A stretch of DNA of 64,000 bases from Isochrysis galbana (GCA_018136815.1 CM030933.1:1054001-1118000), one strand, 5' to 3'; positions 19,694 to 31,110 are shown, numbered from the stretch's first letter. Notes: generated by a model not told the origin, from the sequence alone. A program made the numbers and translations.

Positions 19694-20482
19694 ATGGCAG
19701 TGGGCATTCTATGTGCGAGCCTTGCGCTCGCAGTCCGTACCCCAACGCGATTGGCCCAGGCATCCCGGCTGGTAAGTGCTGTTTTCCCGGGAGAAGATTC
19801 CTACTGGGACCGTCTCGCCATCGGCCGTGCGGCACAGCTGGGCACAAGTAACGCCAATCCAATTGTCTATGTTCCTGGTTCGATTGGCTGCAGCGTGGAC
19901 ACAAGCTTGACGTATGGAGAGTTCGATCTCGAATTCTTTGCCACGCTCACGAATGAAGCTCTGACACGGGGTGGGAGGAAGGCTGCTGGTCAGACTTTTG
20001 TCGATGTTGGGTCCGGCTGTGGGAGACTTGTGTTTGCAGCGGCAGCGCTCTGGCCAACGCTCGACCGCTGTATAGGCATCGAGGTTGTGGAATTGCTTCA
20101 CACACTTGCGCTGGAAGCCACACCAAGAGCCAAGTCCGAACTCGAACTTGTGAATTGCGATGTGCAGCAACAACCGGAAGTTCATCTAGTTTGTGAGGAC
20201 GCCCTCCAGGGACTGGCTAGACTGGCAGGTGGTGTGCCTGTTTGCGCGTTTGCCTATTCATCCACGTGGCCATGCGTAGGTATGACTCTGACAGATTTCT
20301 CGCTTGCGTGTTCCTCACTTCCCCCTGGCTCCCGCGTGGTTACAATCGACAGGGTCCTCGCCATTGACGACCCTTGTCTGCATGGCAGCCAGCTTCTCGC
20401 AACACTAGAAGGGCCGAATACAGAGACGGGTGGGACAAGCCTCGGATACATATGGGAAATTGGAAATAGGCCAGATGCCTGA
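19694..20482 (+). CDS. Class I SAM-dependent methyltransferase with N-terminal signal
   Basis: A 262-residue, single-exon protein from ATG 19694. Residues 1-15 are hydrophobic (MAVGILCASLALAVRTP), consistent with a signal or organelle-targeting sequence. The SAM-binding motif I is clear at about residues 100-118 (TFVDVGSGCGRLVFAAAALW), followed by the acidic end of strand beta-2 (CIGIEVVELLHTLA). YGEFDLEFF just before motif I and the VDVGSG-GR form resemble DOT1-like and related methyltransferases of algae. The methyl acceptor is unknown. The later NPPY-type position reads VCAFAYSSTWPC, arguing against an N6-adenine or glutamine methyltransferase. Confidence 0.75.
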   Translation: MAVGILCASLALAVRTPTRLAQASRLVSAVFPGEDSYWDRLAIGRAAQLGTSNANPIVYVPGSIGCSVDTSLTYGEFDLEFFATLTNEALTRGGRKAAGQTFVDVGSGCGRLVFAAAALWPTLDRCIGIEVVELLHTLALEATPRAKSELELVNCDVQQQPEVHLVCEDALQGLARLAGGVPVCAFAYSSTWPCVGMTLTDFSLACSSLPPGSRVVTIDRVLAIDDPCLHGSQLLATLEGPNTETGGTSLGYIWEIGNRPDA

Positions 20483-21125
20483 AAAATAGTCGGGTCTCGG
20501 CTTGTTTCATACGCATGCAGTCTATTGTAGTCCAGTATTTGCGATGGCGGCGTTAGATTGTGCACAGGCCTTGTTGCGGGTGGGGGGATGGATCGCACTC
20601 CTCCACATCACAGGCCTCAGCCACTACTGCACGTGGATGTTGAGGATCTGTAGCCAACCGCACTTCATAATCTAAACTCCATAATATTCCAACCGCACTA
20701 GTAGTACTCTACTAATAATCTAAATGATAAAATAAAATATAATTAAGGTGGCTCCCTAGCTTTTCTGGAGGGGGGGGGGGCGTTTCAGGAATCGGCGGAG
20801 AAGCCTCGCGGGGCGAGGCCGCGAGGCGCTGCGCCTGGCGTCGCTCTTTGCCACGCAGAGGATGGGGGAGGGGCAGAGGAGCATGGGTGGGCCCAGGAAG
20901 GCGAAGACCAGGGGCTTCGAGAAGGGGAACACGGAGCCAAGGTGCGGCCCCCCCAACGTCCCGCATGCCCTGCTGCCCCAGCAGCAGCAACAACAACGAA
21001 CGAGTCTGCGGCGAGCAGCGGAGAGGAGGATCAGCAGCAGAGGGAGGTCGGGGTGCGCAGGGCGGTGAAGGAGTCGCCGTTCGGGTCGCCGGGGGTTGTG
21101 GCGGGCTGCGGAAGCCTTCGGCTCC
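20483..21125. other. 3' flank and low-complexity DNA; no gene
   Basis: AT-rich DNA (20640-20760) includes GTAGTACTCTACTAATAATC and ATAAAATAAAATATAATTAA, then GC-rich sequence with a CAGCAGCAGCAACAACAACG run near 20981. The long Pro-rich reverse frame 20712-21203 is judged spurious. Confidence 0.5.
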
Positions 21126-21129
21126 GCCA

Positions 21130-22360
21130 CTACAGAGCGAACTCTTTCGACGCAGCGGCCGACGTGGAGACGTCGGCTGGCTGGGGCTTGGCTCCAGGGC
21201 CATTTTTAAGGTATTCTCGCGTTATGTCTGATACGGTGATCTGGTCTAGTTGTTTTTTACCGTCTAGTGTGTATTCCTCCGCTAGCGGGTATTCTAAGTG
21301 CTTTGGGCCTTTTAGCCCGTTTTCCCATTTGGCCGGTGCGTGGTATATATATAGTGTCTCCTCTCCCGGTTTCGCTACCTCGGTGGTGTCTGTGGTTTCT
21401 CCTAGATAGTTGGTGTTCGTGTATGTGCCTCGCGGCCCCGGGCTAGCGCTTAGGTACACGGAGATGATCCGGTATAGTTTTTCGTCTATCTCGACGTCTA
21501 TCTTTATGCATCTCCCTTTTATGATTTCAGCTACTGAGTCTACTCTAGGGATTATCCTGGCGCACGCGTCGCGGATCGCAATCGCGACTCCGCTTGCCGG
21601 GTCCAATAGCTCTCCCGGCGAGGCAAACCAATGCCAGCCTAGGAGGTTCGCCGTTCTATAAGAACGGTGATGCGAGCCGTCTTCGTAAGCGTGCAGCTCT
21701 TGGAGGAGGAGTATGTCTACGCCCGCCTTACGCGCTTGAGACAGCACCGCGGCTAATCTGCCGCCTTTGGTGCCGTTGATGTTATAGGTCGCGACCCGGA
21801 CCGGCCCTTCACCTGGGTATCCGAGGGTGGAATCGAACGTGAGTCTATGGTGAGGAGGGCGGGCCGCATCGCGGTCCGTCGCGATCAGCTTTGCAAGTAG
21901 GGCCGCTGCGCACTCTGGGTGGAGGAAGAGGCATGTCGGACCGTTTAGACAGACTCCCGCGATCTTCTTATGGGGGTGGAGATGGCAGCGGATCGTACAC
22001 TTGTTGTCGATCCATGCGCCAGGAATTTCGTGCGAAAGGTTGCAGCGCACCCCGCGCTTGTTGCTTGTTGCGCAGGCAAAGGCCTTGCGAGAAGCGGGCG
22101 CACGGTTTGGGAGGGGCTTTGCCAAGTGCCTCGTGTGCCGATTTCGGGCGGGGAGTAATCTTGCGCGACTCGTTGCGCTCCCTGCGTTTAGCTGCTTCAG
22201 CGTCGCATTCGCAAATGCGGTGTATCGGCGAGAGGCCAAGGGCTACCTCCGGGCGCCAACCCTTGCACCCTTTGGTGCTTCCTTGGATCATGAGCTTGTG
22301 GGGGGATTGGATGTTCGGGGGCATGGCGATCGGTTTGCATGCTCGGACGGCGTAGTTCAC
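21130..22360 (-). pseudogene. Broken non-LTR retrotransposon gene: CCCH zinc fingers and AP-type endonuclease
   Basis: The minus-strand 369-codon frame holds an endonuclease/exonuclease/phosphatase domain of the LINE type: VRVATYNINGTKGGRLAAVL, then DILLLQELHAYEDG, GWHWFASPG and ASGVAIAIRD. N-terminal to it are CCCH-like zinc fingers (CARFSQGLC with CNLSHE; CLNGPTCLFLH). The first finger starts in another frame (from about 22360, MNYAVRACKP) and the two are separated by a 7-bp direct duplication, CAACAAG, at about 22065. No reverse transcriptase follows; the frame ends at 21130 and the DNA becomes low-complexity. This is a truncated, inactive LINE copy. Base composition is lower in GC than the flanks. 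Confidence 0.75.
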
Positions 22361-22594
22361 TGGCGCAGGTGCCTGCTTTTTTCCCGGATAACATGGGTGG
22401 TGTGCCCCACCACTTGATCAATTTTGGCTCTCAACTTGCAATCCCACGGGAGCACGATCAACAGCCACCTTGGCGGGCTACTGGCCGCCCAGCGCGCCCC
22501 GTTCACCGTGTCTTCACCTGCACCTGCAGTTCCTGCACTCTCACCTTCACCTGCACCTGCACCTTCACTGAAGAAAAAACTTCGGACCAGCACC

Positions 22595-22764
22595 TTCCCA
22601 GTTGAAAAAAATTTTTATTAGGTGCGCTGAGGGGTGTCGTGATAGTACCGGGCTAGTGGGAGTGCTTCCGCCATAACCTGCATGGCAGATTTAGAAGTGC
22701 CATATGGCGGAAAGAGAGGTAAGATGAATTTTTTAAAGTTCTCGTCCATTTTTTTATGATCCAT
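22595..22764 (-). CDS. Short AT-rich frame of virus-like character, 48 residues
   Basis: From ATG 22764 (MDHKKMDENFKKFILPLFPP) to TAA at 22618. Composition is much more AT-rich than the surroundings. Immediately downstream is TAATAAAAATTTTTTTCAAC followed by TGGGAAGG, a sequence that also occurs inside the inverted-repeat element at 9712-9737. Probably the tail of a virus-derived gene with its intergenic hairpin. I do not recognise the protein. Confidence 0.35.
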
Positions 22765-22799
22765 GGCAATCGCTTGCGTACTACATCATCAGCCGTCAT

Positions 22800-23600
22800 T
22801 CCATTTGTAGACATGGTTGAGCACTGGGAGGTGGGTTGCTCTCTTAGTACTCAGTAGTACCCCCGGTACCCCTCGGCTGGACGGACATCCGAGATGCGAA
22901 GATGTGCTAGCTCGAGGCCGAGATGGGCGCATCTGCGGCTGGGACCCGATCTCGCACCGTTGCTCGAGATGGGCTGACGGGAGAGAAGGTTCGGATTCTT
23001 TCGGGTGCAGCAGCTGCCTTTCATGTAGATTCGGTCGCAGACTGAAGATCTCAAGATCTCCGGATGGTTGGCGGCGTCCTCTCCTCGACGGCGCTGCTTT
23101 GGGCGCGCGGGTGGCGGGGGGAGGAGAGAGAGAGAGGGCCTCCCCCCCCCCGCGCAGCGGTAGAAGAAGCGCCATCCACCGGCGTGGTGTCGCCGCCGTC
23201 GGCGAGGCGACGGCGGCGGGGCGGGGAAGGGGGGGGGGGTGGGTACTGGGGGTACTGGGCGGGGGGGGGGGGGGGGGGGGGGAAGCCGGGAGGCCGGCGG
23301 CGCTCTGCTGACCGGCCGAGGCAGGCGAGCGGTTGATGAGTCTGTGCGGGAGGGGAGAAGAAGAGAGGGAGGGAGAGGGAGGATGCGGGACTGGGGGGGT
23401 GCACTCGAGGGGAGAAGAGAGAGAGGGGAAGGGGGGAAGGGGGGGGGAATGAGGGAGGGGGGGGGAAGGGGAGCGGAGGGGCTTCTTCTCTCCCTTTCCA
23501 TGTAGTGGAGGGAATTGGTGGGGGACCCGCGCTGCGGCAGGCAGGGTGCGCGCGGGGCCCAGGGGGGCGTACAAGGGGGGGGGGCGGTCAGCCTTCAGCG
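22800..23600. other. Upstream region of the cyclin gene with long G runs
   Basis: G homopolymers of up to about 23 bases (around 23262-23282) and GGGAGAGG-type purine repeats fill 23090-23500. Open Pro- or Gly-rich frames on both strands are artefacts of composition. Confidence 0.6.
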
Positions 23601-23606
23601 TCGAGG

Positions 23607-24942
23607 ATGGCCAAGCTGGGCGACGGCGAGGCGGCGAGGAGGGCGAGGATTGAGCAGGCCAAGCTCGTGCTCAAGGACATCAAGGCCTCCCACGCTCAAC
23701 CCTATCCACACCTGCGCAAGCTCCAGCACAACCTGCCTCCAGAGCAGCGTGAGAAAGTGGTCGAGTTCATTGCTGAGGCGAGTCAGAGCCACGCCCGAAC
23801 CCTGGCGCACGTGCACTCATGCCGCTCGAGTCGGCTTGACCGCGCCTCTATTAATACCAGCTCCCCCTACCCACAATCGTTGGTGCACCCCACACACAAA
23901 CCTCCCCGGAAGGCGCCCGGTGGTGTCGATGGTGGGGGGACTGGGAGGGAAAACCAGGAGGGGGTTCCACGTGTGATGGAGCATTGTATACAGTCCAATG
24001 CTCCAGATCACGTCAGTAGACAGCGCGAGCTGCCGTCGTTTCCTGTCGGTTGCGTGTTCTTGCGCCAGCTCACCTCCATTGACAGGAGAAGTGGTGTTCT
24101 CACTCTCTCCATGTGCCCTTGCAGGTTTGTGAGGGCTTTGGCCACTCCGCGCAGACTGCCGGTCTCTCGGTAACTTACTTTGATCGCTACTGCTCAAAGA
24201 TGCCCTACAATTCCCCCTCTTTCCTTGGGTTTGAGCTTGCAGCAACCGCATGCATTTTCATTGCAGCCAAATTTTTGGAGACCCGTGTCCCGGCCCTGGA
24301 TGAGCTCTGTGGCCTCAGCTCAACGGCTAGGACGCGTCGCACATTGAAGACCGCAGAGCTGCGCGTTCTCAAGGAACTCGGATGGGACCTTCACGCGATC
24401 ACCCCCCACGTTGTCTTGGAGCAGCTCCTCGTTATCGTGGATGCCTCGAGTGCTTGCCAAAAGCGTGCAGAGTTCCTGGTTGACATGTCGTTCTACGAGC
24501 ACAAGATACTCGAGTACAGCCCCGTTGCTGTTGCTGCTGCTGCGCTGCTGCTCTCTTGGAATCATGTGGGGGACACGCTATCTGAGTCCAAGCACACCGA
24601 AATCATTGCTAAGCTTTGTGATGTTGACTTGGTACGGTGTCCTGCTACTTAGCACCCCCGCGTGCTGGGAATGATAGCCTCATGACGCTTCTTGCATGCA
24701 CGCTTCCAATGCTCCCCCCTCTCCGTCTCCCCACACAGTCGGTATTATTTCGATGCAAGCACATTCTGGCTGAACATTTCAACATAGTTTTCACCCAATC
24801 CCTCGCTGCCGCCAATGCTCTAAAGCCGACATGCGAGTCGCCTGTGTCTATCTTCGATGATCTCGCCATGGCTGGCAGGCCCGATGGTGCGCGTTTCGCA
24901 TTCGCGCCAGTGGCCGCACCGGCGATGGGAGAGACCAACTGA
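23607..24942 (+). CDS. Cyclin (D/A-like cyclin box), three exons
   Basis: Exons 23607-23777, 24125-24631 and 24739-24942 join in phase 0 into 293 residues. Exon 1 ends REKVVEFIAE, and exon 2 continues VCEGFGHSAQTAGLSVTYFD, completing helix 1-2 of the cyclin box (with the typical YFDRY). CIFIAAKFLETRVPALDELC and LKELGWDLHAITPHVVLEQL complete the first fold; exon 3 (LFRCKHILAEHFNIVFTQ) follows the second. Cyclins bind and activate cyclin-dependent kinases in cell-cycle or transcription control; the pattern is closest to D-type or other interphase cyclins, with no LxCxE seen. The first intron starts with GCGAGT (GC-AG), the second with GTACGG. The box is well conserved, so the gene looks functional. 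Confidence 0.8.
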
Positions 24943-25885
24943 AGCGCAGCGTTCGTCTCGTCCAGATGGCGTCTTTAGAAGCACGTGGGATGCTCATGTG
25001 GTATATCCCCGTGTGAGGCGCCATGTACATATTCCCGTCTCATCAGCTGTTCGTCACATCCGGGAACAGTCACCATGGAGACCGTCACAAGCTTCGAGAC
25101 GTTGTCCTGCTTGGCTATCGTTTCGGGTTCGCGCCAGCCGATGCAGACGGCTCGCTTCTGTGGGCTGATAACGGCCTCGGCATTGGGGCGTGTCCAAGAT
25201 GCCCTGCCACCAGCCGTTCCTAACGTCTTATTGAAGGGAGGGCGAGGGCACGCTGGCCACGTGTAACCTGGCGTGTGATGTCCTTTCCCTTGCCATGTCA
25301 AGCTCTGTGCAATGCATGACATCAAGCAGTCACGAGCAGGACAAATGCGTTCAGAATTTCTCAATCAGTTTTCATGCCGGATGTTGCATGCCTTTCATCA
25401 TCGTGACACCGAAGAGCCCAACTTACGCACGAGCATGCTCCGCTCACATAGCTTTGCAGGACGAAACTGAGCTGGAGTGGAGCGCTCCGCTGCGATTCCA
25501 GTGCGTGCTATAGAGGTCAGTCTGACTGACCATATGTGCGATCTCTCAATGACAATGATAGTCTTGTTGCCTTGAGCCAGAGAGCATTGAGTGTGTGGTG
25601 CGGATAACATGAGCCTCACTTGTGGGGATTGGTGTTGTTGTTTATTTGCTGTTGTTCGCGATCGTCTCACGGCACCTCGGACGTCGGAAACCGAGGACGC
25701 CAATTATTTGCAGCCCGCAGCAATTGTTGTGCCAAGTGAGGCATGCGTGTATATATTGGGATAGGCGTGTGTATGTATTTCCAACTCAGTTCATCCATTG
25801 GGGGCACGTAAAGGGAACTCTTGAAGATGTGCTGGCTACTACTGCTGCAGCTGCTAGCTACCGACCACTAGTCTTATGATTGGTC
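24943..25885. other. Intergenic, no gene supported
   Basis: Mixed-composition sequence with no frame of protein-like character; GTATGTATTTCC-type patches. Nothing recognised. Confidence 0.5.
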
Positions 25886-25887
25886 GC

Positions 25888-26335
25888 CATGGAGGGGGGC
25901 CTCGCGCCCCCCCCCCCCCCCCCCTCTCTCTCTCGACCCCCCTCATGGGGGGCGAGAACCATCCACCCCCCTGCGCTGCCTCTTGGCAGGCAGGGGGGGC
26001 TCATCCAGACTGCCCCGACTCTCCCAGAGACGAGAGACCAGAGAGTCGGGCATAGACATAGACCGCACGCCCTAGCCCTGGCCCTGGCCCGCGTTGGCCA
26101 CAGCTTGTCGCTCTGACCAACCCCTCCTCCCCCGGGGCACCCCTGATCAGGAGCCCCCAGCCAGCTCCAGTCGACCGGCAGGGGCGCGAGAGCCAGCGAG
26201 GGAGAGGTAGGAGGGGCCAGGACCATGCCCCAGCCTCATCTGCCCCCTGACCCCTGAGCTGTGCTCCCAGCCCTCTGCAGGCCACCTGGGGACCTGAAGA
26301 GGGGGGTCGCAAGCGCGCGCCATGGGCCTGAGCCG
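25888..26335 (-). repeat. R1-related repeat, 3' half, inverted and divergent
   Basis: The complement of the R1 3' half (CCTCCTGGCAGGC-like, CGAGGGAGAGG, CTCCAGCCAGCTCCAG, CAGGCCACCTGGGG) is recognisable, with a C run of about 22 at 25908-25925. Confidence 0.5.
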
Positions 26336-26573
26336 CAGGGAAGAGAGGAGGAAGAGGGAAGAGGGAAGGGAGGGGGGAGCGGCAGCTCTCCCCTCAGGTA
26401 GGGGTGGGGAGGGGAAGAAAAAGAAAACCCCTCCCATCCTTCCTGGAAGCGAGTATTTTTTCGTGAGGGGGGGCGAGGAATTCCTCTGCCGCTTCTTGTC
26501 TGCGGAGCGGAGGGATGGCGTCCGCCTCGCTCGAGGTGGTCGATCACCACCACGCTCTTGTAGGCGTGTGGGC

Positions 26574-26835
26574 AACAGCTCAACTGCAGGGCAACTGCTC
26601 AACTGCAGGGCAACTGCTCAACTACACGGCAACTGCTCAACTACACGGCAACTGCTCAACTACAGGGCAACTGCTCAGCTGCAGGGCAACTGCTCAGCTG
26701 CAGGGCAACTGCTCAACTGCAGGGCAACTGCTCCGCTGCAGGGCAACTGCTCCGCTGCAGGGCAACTGCTCCACTGCAGGGCAACTGCTCCACTGCAGGG
26801 CAACTGCTCAACTGCAGGGCAACTGCTCAACCCTT
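26574..26835. repeat. 19-bp minisatellite, about 13-14 copies
   Basis: The unit GGGCAACTGCTCAACTGCA recurs with substitutions (CTACAC, CTCAGCTG, CTCCGCTG, CTCCACTG). Because 19 is not a multiple of three and the unit lacks stops, several frames stay open, giving spurious 100-177-codon frames. Confidence 0.9.
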
Positions 26836-27690
26836 CCCTCGTCTCCTCCATATAGACGTGTGACGAAACTTGTTGTCTGCTTTTACGCGGTCGGTGCTCT
26901 TTGGTGTAACTCATCAGTGCTCTTTGGTGTGAGACGTGGATCGTGAATTCCAACGAGATATCGACCCTGCCCCCCAAGTCGAGTGAATGGAGTCAGACCA
27001 CGTGTGGGTTTCAACAAGTGAAGTGTCCAGTTGAGTCAAGTAACCTCCTGCAGGTGACAACGAAAGGTGTTAGCAGGGATGGGGATAATTGAACGCTTTT
27101 GGTCTCACCGCCGGCGCACCTCGGGGTTGCATGGGAGGGGAGGAAGGAAAGGATCCCGGCTGGAGCTGCATGCGAGGGAACCAGGAGAAAGGGGCGGGAG
27201 GAGAGACACGCTCTAAGAATAGAGTGTCGGAGACGCTCCCCCTGGCATGCGAGGAGGCACGCTCTAAGAATAGAGCGTGCCGCATGGGATGCTTCCCCTA
27301 CCCGCAACATTTCCTTAATGCAAGACGTGAGTAACAGGTGGCAATACATGCAAGATACGTCGTACCCGTCCGTAACGTTGATGGATCAGACCATGAACAT
27401 CAAGCTCGTTGGCCATGGGCAAGAAAATGCGAAGAATACGAGTGGCCCTTGGCGAGAGGCAGCGGCAAGCAGGAGCGGGGCGAGCTAGAGGCACAAGGGC
27501 GAGCAGAGGTAGGGATGGCGAGCAGCCAAATACTAGTGAAACTTTGGCCCAAGTCAGTAGATGGCGCGTCAGGCACGAGTGAGCAGAATCGCGCTCGCGC
27601 GTAGGCGAGCCCTTGCGCTTTCGTTCTGCGCTTTCGGCGCGAACGAAAGCGAAAATCCCACAAAGCGTCGATAAACCTCTCCCCCCCTAC
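26836..27690. other. Intergenic; short local duplication
   Basis: CACGCTCTAAGAATAGAG occurs twice (27208 and 27258). No protein-like frame is visible. Confidence 0.5.
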
Positions 27691-27789
27691 CGCATACGCG
27701 CGAGTGGAGAGGAAACAACATGATAGGATATTTGGTGTGAATGAAGATGGAGTTCCACGAAAACCTGGGCGGTGCCCACCGCAATCTCC

Positions 27790-30618
27790 TCACACCACTT
27801 GCCCTTCTTCTTCCTTTTGGCCCAACCCCAAGGATCCGTCTGTGTCTTCCCCATCACTATGCGCAGCCCCATCACGTGAAGCAGCTGCCCGGGAGAGTAG
27901 CTCAAACTGGCGAGCGAGCCGAGCGTTAGCTGGCATCTCCGGCCCTCCCCGTTCATAGATCTCCGCAAGTTGGGACAGCATATGGGCTTCTGTCGCATCA
28001 CCTCCAGGTAGGCGTGACGCCTCATCTTCATCTTCTTCTCTGCTAGTCTCTCCACCGCCGTACGCGTTCACGGCAGCTCGGAACCACCGCGCAGCCTTGG
28101 CAGCAGAAGGCTCGACGCCCTTGCCCCAACGATACGCATGAGCCGCGGCAGCCATTGCGCCCACTACCCCACGCTCGGCGGCAAAGACTGTGTATGCAAC
28201 TCCAGTTGCTGCATCAACATGTAGAGGTTGCTGGAGCGCTTGCGCCAAGACACGCAACACGCCCTTCCGAGGCTTCACTCCATGGTGAAGGCAAGCAAGT
28301 GCCAACATTGCCGCAACGGAGCCCTATGGTGAGAGGGATGGGAAACCAAGTTGCGACCTAGGCTATATAGCGGCATCGGCCACCGGGTTTCATCTCGGTA
28401 TGTCTCATCGAACGTTTTCAACGAATACGGCATCACCAAACTAAAATCCATGTGTGTTGAGCCGTTGTATCCCGCACCGCGCTCCGCGAGATGGTAAATG
28501 AATTATCACATGGCAAGAGGATACATACCTGCTCGGCAGCGGATCGCAAGTGGAAAAGTCCTTGAGCTGGAGATGCAAAGAGCCCGAAGCCAAATACCTG
28601 CATGCCCAAGAGGAGAGGGTGAAACATGAAGATGAAAACCTCAGATATAGCCGCCAAAGCGAGAACAGCCGGGGGCCGGCAAAGACTTTTCCGCGATAGT
28701 CGGTGTTGAATATCGGCGGGCAGTAGCGGGCAACTAAGCGCCTGGATAGCATGCAGAGGGCCACAATTGACCTCACCTCATCGCCAGCGTGAACATGACG
28801 AGCATGCAAGAGTGCAAGTGCCAAATGAACGGGCGCGTATCGAGTTGGGGTGCTTGCGACACTCTCCGGCGGCAAGAAGGCGGCGCCCGCAGGCAGTGGT
28901 GGAGGCATGAGCAAGGGTGGATCGTCAGCGCGAGAGTCGGTGCGGCGATTGCGCTTCGGCATAGGCGATGAAGCTGAGCCTACCAAGGTTTGCATCGATT
29001 GAGAGGCTGGAATAGTACCTAATCGGGGTGAGTGTGCGTGTGAGGTGCAATCTGCCCAGAAGGGCACTTTGCGGTATCCCGACTATTCAATGTCATCTGG
29101 GCCTAACGATCTCATCCGAGGCGTTGCAAAATGAGAATCGGAGCCAATCACTTCGAGCTCTGCGTTGGGGGGGGGCATGTCGACTACAATAGTACTGTCG
29201 ACGGGCGGAACACATTCACTCACCCGAACCGAAATCCGGCGAGTGGTTGAAAGGCGTACAACGAAGCCTTCGGCAAATGGCATTGCACCTGCCCGGAACA
29301 ACGGGCAGAGCTATCGGCAGATACAGTGGAGCGCATCAATCGTAATGTGTGGGTAGTGGAATCACTGGTCCCCACTTGCGCAATCCAGAACCAACATTCA
29401 GGCCGGGTTTAGGTGATGTCGAAAAAAACGTGCAACTCGAGCCAATCAAGGGAGTAGGTCGTGCGCTCGGTTTCAAGGATTGAAGGAAGGGTGCGACCAA
29501 GAAACATACCTGTGAGAGGCAAAAAAGAGAGCGATGCCCCTGACACCCATATTACCTCTTCCATATCCTTCGCCATCGATTGTGTGAATTTGCGGATCGG
29601 TGAAGAGATCTCCGACTCCTTGCACATCGACTACCATCTCTCGGCCATCGGACTCGTCAAACGTGAAGTGAGAAAACGCATGTGGCGTGTTCCTGACGAG
29701 CTCATCAGAGACAAATCCTGCGATGGCAGAGAGCTAAGGTCGGGAACACACAGCGTGGCTCCTGGGCTCCAGCACGGTCCGTCGAACAGCAAAGCGTCTC
29801 CCAACGTCTGTCTTCCCCGACAGCATGAGCTGACCTGAGTTGGACGAAAACTTGATGAACTCACCCGCAGGTCCTGGCTCAATGAAGGCTTCGGCAGCAA
29901 AGCAACCGACGCTTTTGATATCCAACACGTAGCTCTGTACGTAATCAATAGCTTTGGGGACCCCGCACCCGACATAGGCCTCGGCATCTGAGGTGCGATC
30001 ATGCCACGACCTAGTCAATCCATCTCGACAACAAACGCAGCACTGGAGTGCATGGTGAGGTTGCTGCACACAATGTTTTGCTCGAAGCTGCATTTGGACA
30101 TCGTCCTCGAGGGCCTTCCGATCGGGTGGGTCGTACCGCTTGGCAACAAGGTTGAGCGAGCGACGGCCTGGACCAAGATAAACGCGCACGCGATGGCAGT
30201 GGCGCATGGCCCCGCGCGTAAAGGGCTCGCGCTCACAGCGTACGACTAGCTCATCCTCTACCCACTTGTTGTCAATGAGCCGTCGGCGAATGGCGCGTAG
30301 GAGCGGAAGGGCCTGTTCTGCGGTGCACCGTGCCCATGGGTCGGGAGACTGTCGAGCCAGCGCTATGAGTCTGCGCCACCGCTCTCTCGCACTCTCGGTG
30401 TTCTCGGCGAACCGGTTGCGGGGCGACTGCGCAGACCGCGTGCCAGAGGCACCTACACTCATCCCTGTGTCGGCCGGCAGCGTGGAGAGCCACGTGAGTG
30501 TCTGACCGATGAGGCGCATGGCGGCGGAGACGCCGTGTCGCTGCACCACTGTGAGCACGAGGCTTGAGTGCAGCGCCTGCAGCTCGTCGAGCCGCTGTTC
30601 GCGGTCGCGGCGCAGCAT
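27790..30618 (-). CDS. Eukaryotic elongation factor 2 kinase (alpha-kinase with Sel1 repeats), multi-exon
   Basis: Start ATG 30618. Exons with consistent phase and GT-AG borders: 30618-30072, 29987-29835, 29717-29510, 29288-29224, 28597-28529 and 28323-27790, plus an exon ending at 28777 (start near 29030) and a possible one starting at 29159; the 29159-29030 linker is unresolved. The protein phosphorylates eEF2 and so slows translation elongation. A calmodulin-binding helix is visible (ERWRRLIALARQSPDPWA). The alpha-kinase domain has EPFTRGAMRHC, the ATP lysine in LVAKRY, AFSHFTF, VVDVQGVGDLFTDPQIHT, the glycine loop GNMGVRG and the zinc segment SHRCNAIC. C-terminal Sel1-like repeats follow (GLFHLRSAAEQ, AMLALACLHHG, AHAYRWGKGV, AEIYERGG), as in animal eEF2K. 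Ca2+/calmodulin control is likely. Confidence 0.9.
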
Positions 30619-30689
30619 GCCGCGCGCCGCCTGCCCCCGTCCTCTCTTTTCTCTCGGACTTAGATTGAAGGTCGCGTCCCCGTTGAATA

Positions 30690-31105
30690 TGGGACAGACT
30701 CACTTGGTTGAGACATCAAATAATTCAGTGTTCCGCGATTAGTAAACAGTACATGAACGGCGGTCCATGTTCACCAGATCGCGGGATATGAGCGGGTGCT
30801 CACGTCCGTTTACAAGAGCGCAAGCGTTGGTGGACGTGAACGTGGACAGGCCTGTGTACACGGACAATATGGACAATATGGACCATATGGTCGTTCAATA
30901 TGTTACTGAGTAAGTAAGTTACTGCCTCACTTCAATCGCGTGTACCAGCAAACGATATGGATGCACACGCACGCGGATTTACACACACTCACATGTCGAT
31001 ATGTTCAATCTGCATTCCACACTGACAGTGCGGTTGCGATTGGCGTATGTATAGTGAGTGCTTGTGAAACGGGACAATCTCACACGCTGACTCGCCTCCA
31101 ACACT
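30690..31105. repeat. Region of short repeated GTGGAC/TGGACAATA motifs next to the hAT remnant
   Basis: GTCCATGTTCAC, GTGGACGTGAACGTGGACAG and ATGGACAATATGGACAATAT are scattered here. They could be subterminal transposase-binding repeats of the adjacent hAT copy, but no terminal inverted repeat was found. Confidence 0.3.
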
Positions 31106-31110
31106 TCTCT

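Noticed and set aside
20712..21203. 163-codon minus-strand Pro/Arg-rich frame
   Set aside because: Low-complexity DNA with CAG/CAA runs next to the LINE; no conserved features.
22789..23574. Long Pro- or Gly-rich frames on both strands
   Set aside because: Produced by G homopolymers and GGGAGAGG repeats; no family features.
26322..26977. Three long frames with QLLNCRATAQ-type repeats
   Set aside because: Open in several phases only because the 19-bp minisatellite unit lacks stops.
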